A DNA stretch of 64,000 nucleotides from Ignavibacteriota bacterium (GTDB lineage Bacteria > Bacteroidota > Ignavibacteria > Ignavibacteriales > Melioribacteraceae), in the NCBI GenBank assembly GCA_013112585.1, contig JABFGH010000002.1, forward strand, positions 222,356-286,355, written 5' to 3'. The notes under the pieces were generated by a model, which was given only the letters and a program-made list of their open reading frames with translations, made no database searches and was not told where the DNA came from. Both the position numbers and the translations under genes were made by a program. This document shows, piece by piece, positions 60,762-64,000 of the stretch. The stretch's first letter is position 1. The number at the start of each line of letters is the position of its first letter.

Positions 60762-62603
60762 ATGCAACGTATTGTAAAATATTTATTCATACAATGCTCG
60801 CTCATATTATTTGTTTTAAATACCGGCTATGCACAGCATAGTATAAATTCCTCTGCTCAAAGCGGTGCAGGGGGAATTATACAAGGCGGAACATATACAC
60901 TTAATTCTACAATTGGTCAGTCTTCACCGAGCGGCTTTTTAACTGGCGGGACTTACGGTTTAACAGCCGGATATATTTCAACACTTTTGTCTACCTCGGA
61001 TGTAGATAATATTTCCCCCAATATTTCTCATACAGCAATTGGCTCAGCTCCCTCAAATCAAATTATCCTTATACAAGCTGAGATTACCGATAACATTGGG
61101 GTTGCAAGTGCAAATATATTTTTCAGGCGCGGAGGTGATGCATCTTTTACCAGTTTGGTAATGCTTCCAACAGGTGATATTTTTAATGGTGCTATTCCTG
61201 CAGCTACTTCCCAATTAACCGGTGTAGAATATTACATTGAGGCAGTTGATGCTGTAGGTAATACCGCCAGACACCCAAATCAAGGAATAACTCCGATTAG
61301 TATTAGCATTACAGGTGAAGGGCTTCAAAAAACAACTGCTCAGCCATCAGGTAATTCTCAAAATGCTTACCGCCTTATTTCTATACCATTAGCGGCAAAT
61401 AATAGAACTCCGGCTGCGGTATTGGCAGATGACCTTGGATCATATGACCCAAATACGTGGCGATTATTCAGTCTGCAGGCAGATCAAACATACGCTGAAT
61501 TTCCTAACTCCGGAACGATGGATCCCGGTAAAGCTTTTTGGTTAATTGTTAGGGATGCCGGAAAATTTATTGATACCGGACCCGCATCTTCAAACTTGAC
61601 GAATGCACCGTTTACTATTCCCTTAAATGCAGGTTGGACCTTCATCGGTAATCCATTTAACTTTCCAATTCCTCAAAGTAAACTTACTTTGGGAAATAGC
61701 GGAACACTTGATATAAGGAGTTATTCCGGAGTCTGGAATAATTATACTGGTTCATTGCAGCCGTTTGACGGATATGCAGTGTCTTCAAACACCGCAACAA
61801 CACTTTCAGTTGATCCCCAATTAACGGCTCCTGCGATGAATAAAAACTTAGTAACATCAACTGCCGGTTTTGATTGGAGCATTGATATTATAGCATCTTG
61901 CCAGGACGCCAAAGATATTGATAATAAAATTGCAGTGAACAAAGATGCTGAAATTGGTTGGGATAAATTTGATAAGCCTGAACCGCCTCAAATAGGTAAG
62001 TTTGTTTCAGTAAAATTCTCACACGAAGAATGGGAGAAAGTTTTCAAACATTATTGTGTAGATGTAAGACCATCAATAGCTGAAGGGGAAACCTGGGACT
62101 TTGAAGTTGAAACCAATATTGAGGACAAAGTTAAAATTAGTTTTGAAAAAGTAAATGAAGTACCTGAAAACTATGAAGTATGGTTGGTAGATAATCTTCT
62201 TAAAACTACACAAAATATAAGAGCTAAAACAGATTATGAATTTAAAACCTCTGTAAATAATAAAAGTAAAAAATTAAAACTTCTGGTTGGCGATGAAAAC
62301 TTTATCAAAAAAGAATTTGCCGATATGCAATTGATTCCGAATGAATTTAAACTGCACCAGAATTTTCCAAACCCGTTTAACCCTACTACTAACATACTTT
62401 TCTCGATACCGCGGGAAGAAAAAGTTGTGTTAAAAATTTATAATGTGTTAGGTAAACAGGTTTCAACATTATTGAATGAAGTGAAACCTGCCGGAACATA
62501 TTTAATAACATTTGACGGAAAATCTCTTGCAAGCGGAGTTTATTTTTACTCAATTGAAGCAGGGACATTCATAAGTACTAAGAAATTTATTTTGCTGAAA
62601 TAA
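60762..62603 (+). CDS. Secreted protein with type IX (Por-type) C-terminal sorting domain
   Basis: The 613-residue protein has a signal peptide (about 1-23, ending GYAQ), an N-terminal region with SAQSGAGGIIQGGTYTLNSTIGQSS common in type IX cargo, an Ig-like domain (about 85-180), a middle region with WRLFSLQ and GWTFIGNPFNFP motifs that also occur in the 49545 protein, and a sorting domain (about 529-613) with LHQNFPNPFNPTTNILFSI, NVLGKQVSTLL and SGVYFYSIEAG. A GGAG site precedes the ATG. An intrinsic terminator follows at 62625. Confidence 0.87.
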   Translation: MQRIVKYLFIQCSLILFVLNTGYAQHSINSSAQSGAGGIIQGGTYTLNSTIGQSSPSGFLTGGTYGLTAGYISTLLSTSDVDNISPNISHTAIGSAPSNQIILIQAEITDNIGVASANIFFRRGGDASFTSLVMLPTGDIFNGAIPAATSQLTGVEYYIEAVDAVGNTARHPNQGITPISISITGEGLQKTTAQPSGNSQNAYRLISIPLAANNRTPAAVLADDLGSYDPNTWRLFSLQADQTYAEFPNSGTMDPGKAFWLIVRDAGKFIDTGPASSNLTNAPFTIPLNAGWTFIGNPFNFPIPQSKLTLGNSGTLDIRSYSGVWNNYTGSLQPFDGYAVSSNTATTLSVDPQLTAPAMNKNLVTSTAGFDWSIDIIASCQDAKDIDNKIAVNKDAEIGWDKFDKPEPPQIGKFVSVKFSHEEWEKVFKHYCVDVRPSIAEGETWDFEVETNIEDKVKISFEKVNEVPENYEVWLVDNLLKTTQNIRAKTDYEFKTSVNNKSKKLKLLVGDENFIKKEFADMQLIPNEFKLHQNFPNPFNPTTNILFSIPREEKVVLKIYNVLGKQVSTLLNEVKPAGTYLITFDGKSLASGVYFYSIEAGTFISTKKFILLK

Positions 62604-62624
62604 ATAAAATTATAATTCAATATT

Positions 62625-62654
62625 AAAAGGCGTGTAATTTTACACGCCTTTTTT
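62625..62654 (+). terminator. Intrinsic terminator after the type IX cargo gene
   Basis: AAAAGGCGTGTAA (62625-62637) pairs fully with the sequence ending in TTACACGCCTTTT (62640-62652), with T residues continuing to 62654. The structure lies 22 nt after the stop codon. Being symmetrical with A/T flanks, it could also act on the convergent gene. Confidence 0.85.
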
Positions 62655-62738
62655 GTTTATTTCAAACTTACAAAAATTTGTATCCGGGAAATTTAGATAG
62701 ATTCTAAATCTACTTGATGAATAATTGTGAAACTGTTT

Positions 62739-63620
62739 CTAATTATTTAACAGCTTTTTAATTGCCGCAATATATTCCGGTGAGGTTCCGCAGCAGCCGC
62801 CAACAATTGAAACTCCCAGATCAAACATTTTTACCGCACGTTCAGCAAAGTATTGCGGACTTTCAGGGTAATGAAGTTTACCCTCAACTACTTCAGGCAG
62901 TCCGGCATTGGACTGAATTAAAATTGGTTTCCCGGTAAACTTGATAATAATTTTAGCAATTTCAACCATGTTATCAATCCCATTACCGCAGTTTGAACCA
63001 ATAATATCAGCACCCGCATCAGACAATCCTTTCACGGCAGCTTCAATACTTAATCCCATCATTGTAAAATAATCATCACCCATTTTGTTGAAAGTCATGG
63101 TTGCAGCAATTGGTATTTTTGCATCAACAGATTTAACAGCCTTAATTGCGCAGATGGCTTCGGCAAGGTCACTCATTGTTTCTATGCAAATTAAATCTGC
63201 ACCGCCTTTTACCAATCCATTTATCTGAGGTTCAAAACTCTCAAGCATTTCACTTTCAGTACTTTCTCCAAATGGTTCAAGCATTTTACCTGTTGGACCA
63301 ACGGAACCGGAAACATAAGCATTATCTCCAACTACGGATTTTAATATCCTTGCTGCTTCAAAATTAATTTTTTCTGTTTTATCAGCGACTCCAAATTCCC
63401 CTAACTTTATAGAAGAACCGCCGAAAGTATTTGTTTGAATTATTTGCGCGCCGGCTTCAAAATACTCTGCCGCAACTTGTTTGGGAATGTCCGGTTTCTC
63501 TAAATTCAACAGTTCAGGGCAGTCGCCCGGTTTCATTCCTTTAGCCATAAGTAAGGAGCCCATGGCGCCATCGGCAATTAAAGTTTTTTTCTCATGTAAA
63601 ATTTCTAATATCGTTTTCAT
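62739..63620 (-). CDS. Homocysteine S-methyltransferase, stand-alone MetH N-terminal-type domain
   Basis: The 293-residue protein is a complete Zn-dependent Hcy methyltransferase TIM barrel: ADGAMGSLLMAKGMKPGDCPELLN, IQTNTFGGSSIKL, SGSVGPTGKMLEPFGE, and the zinc ligands Cys211 (GSNCGNG) and Cys276-Cys277 (GGCCGTSPEYIAAIKKLL). The pattern is closest to the first domain of MetH rather than BHMT or MmuM. The other MetH domains are absent here. A stand-alone MetH activation-domain protein is encoded at 12165-12890. It probably takes the methyl group from a separate corrinoid protein encoded elsewhere. The ATG is preceded by AAGGGAA. Confidence 0.9.
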   Translation of the reverse strand: MKTILEILHEKKTLIADGAMGSLLMAKGMKPGDCPELLNLEKPDIPKQVAAEYFEAGAQIIQTNTFGGSSIKLGEFGVADKTEKINFEAARILKSVVGDNAYVSGSVGPTGKMLEPFGESTESEMLESFEPQINGLVKGGADLICIETMSDLAEAICAIKAVKSVDAKIPIAATMTFNKMGDDYFTMMGLSIEAAVKGLSDAGADIIGSNCGNGIDNMVEIAKIIIKFTGKPILIQSNAGLPEVVEGKLHYPESPQYFAERAVKMFDLGVSIVGGCCGTSPEYIAAIKKLLNN

Positions 63621-63769
63621 ATAAATAAATTCCCTTCAAAAAAGTATTATTAAAGAACTCAAAATATATCTACTGAATTTAATAAATGTACCGATTAAAG
63701 ATTAATTTGATAAGCCACTAACATTTAACTAAAATGGGCGAAGTTCTAATTATAACAGCAATTATACTT

Positions 63770-63962
63770 CAACCCCGCTGGGGTTGCGGGTATATGCTAT
63801 TTTCTTTATTCCATAGGATTCTCCTATGGCTATTTATATTTGACTACTTCGTAGTCATACAAAATTACCCCGAAGTTATTCCGTTGAAAGTCAAGTTTAT
63901 TTATCTGTATTTTTTATTATTTTTTGTATCAATTGGAATGATTCTTACGTTCCAATTGATAC
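63770..63962. repeat. Array of four short hairpins
   Basis: CAACCCC-GCT-GGGGTTG (63770-63786), CCATAGGA-TTC-TCCTATGG (63811-63829), TGACTAC-TTC-GTAGTCA (63841-63857), and a perfect 13-bp inverted repeat GTATCAATTGGAA/TTCCAATTGATAC around an 11-nt loop (63926-63962). They fill most of the gap upstream of the methyltransferase gene. The rest of 63621-64000 shows no gene I can support. Confidence 0.8.
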
Positions 63963-64000
63963 TATTATTTTTGATAAAATAGAATACTTTTACTATGTTT

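Noticed and set aside
63621..63720. SAM or cobalamin riboswitch upstream of the homocysteine methyltransferase gene
   Set aside because: The leader is short, AT-rich and shows neither the SAM-riboswitch stems nor a B12-box-like sequence.
63734..63982. 82-codon plus-strand frame with hydrophobic product
   Set aside because: It runs straight through four hairpin repeats, has no ribosome site, and its composition is explained by AT-rich DNA.

Overview
The window is low-GC bacterial DNA that looks like an Ignavibacteria/Ignavibacteriales-type member of the Bacteroidota-Chlorobi group. Reasons: two proteins end in the Por-type (type IX secretion) sorting domain with the NYPNPFNP/NFPNPFNP hallmark; a prokaryotic HU domain is fused to a SPOR domain; the tRNA-Gln promoter matches the Bacteroidota layout (TTTG, 19 nt, TAnnTTTG); and there are many Bacteroidota-style intergenic hairpins. 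No 16S gene is present, so the placement is inference.

Region 1 (1-9.3 kb, + strand): a tightly packed envelope cluster with the 3' part of a DUF92 membrane protein, a 993-aa periplasmic TPR protein, a plugless TonB-receptor-like beta-barrel, an HU-acidic linker-TM-SPOR protein, and ExbB, ExbD and TonB. Region 2 (9.3-11.5 kb, - strand): an operon of an NHL-repeat protein and three small membrane proteins. Region 3 (11.6-12.9 kb): tRNA-Gln(CTG) with promoter and terminator, a small membrane protein, and a stand-alone MetH reactivation-domain protein.

Region 4 (13.1-35.7 kb, + strand): a full type VI secretion system (T6SS) of the TssJKLM kind, in the order tagH(fha)-tssJ-K-L-M-tagF-tssA-B-C-hcp-tssE-F-G-clpV-vgrG. 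Region 5 (36.2-44.0 kb): a tightly spaced cargo cassette. It holds a PAAR spike with a beta-sandwich extension, a 1091-aa protein joining an OmpA/peptidoglycan-binding region to an HExxHxxGxxD metzincin-like motif, a cytoplasmic beta-propeller, an adaptor-like protein sharing a module with the PAAR protein, a second HExxH protein, and a DUF1795/Eag-like chaperone. This cassette is the best candidate here for something undescribed.

Region 6 (44.0-59.4 kb): phospho-signalling. Two paralogous Ser/Thr kinases with periplasmic PEGA repeats, one PP2C phosphatase with periplasmic TPR and glucanase-like regions, an FHA-TM-lytic transglycosylase fusion, two CsgG/TPR proteins, an outer-membrane barrel, a further TPR protein, a type IX cargo protein and a HigBA-like toxin-antitoxin pair. 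Proposed logic: envelope signals reach the kinases, which phosphorylate partners read by the two FHA proteins, so that T6SS assembly and local wall opening are coordinated; PP2C resets the state. Region 7 (59.4-64 kb): two secreted proteins, a stand-alone homocysteine S-methyltransferase on the - strand, and a hairpin-rich intergenic end.

The intergenic DNA is rich in repeats: a GTCATTGCGA...GAAGCAATCTC dyad family (including a four-unit tandem array), a 158-bp element present in opposite orientations at 26.5 and 48.3 kb, and clusters of short near-perfect hairpins of similar size but different sequence.
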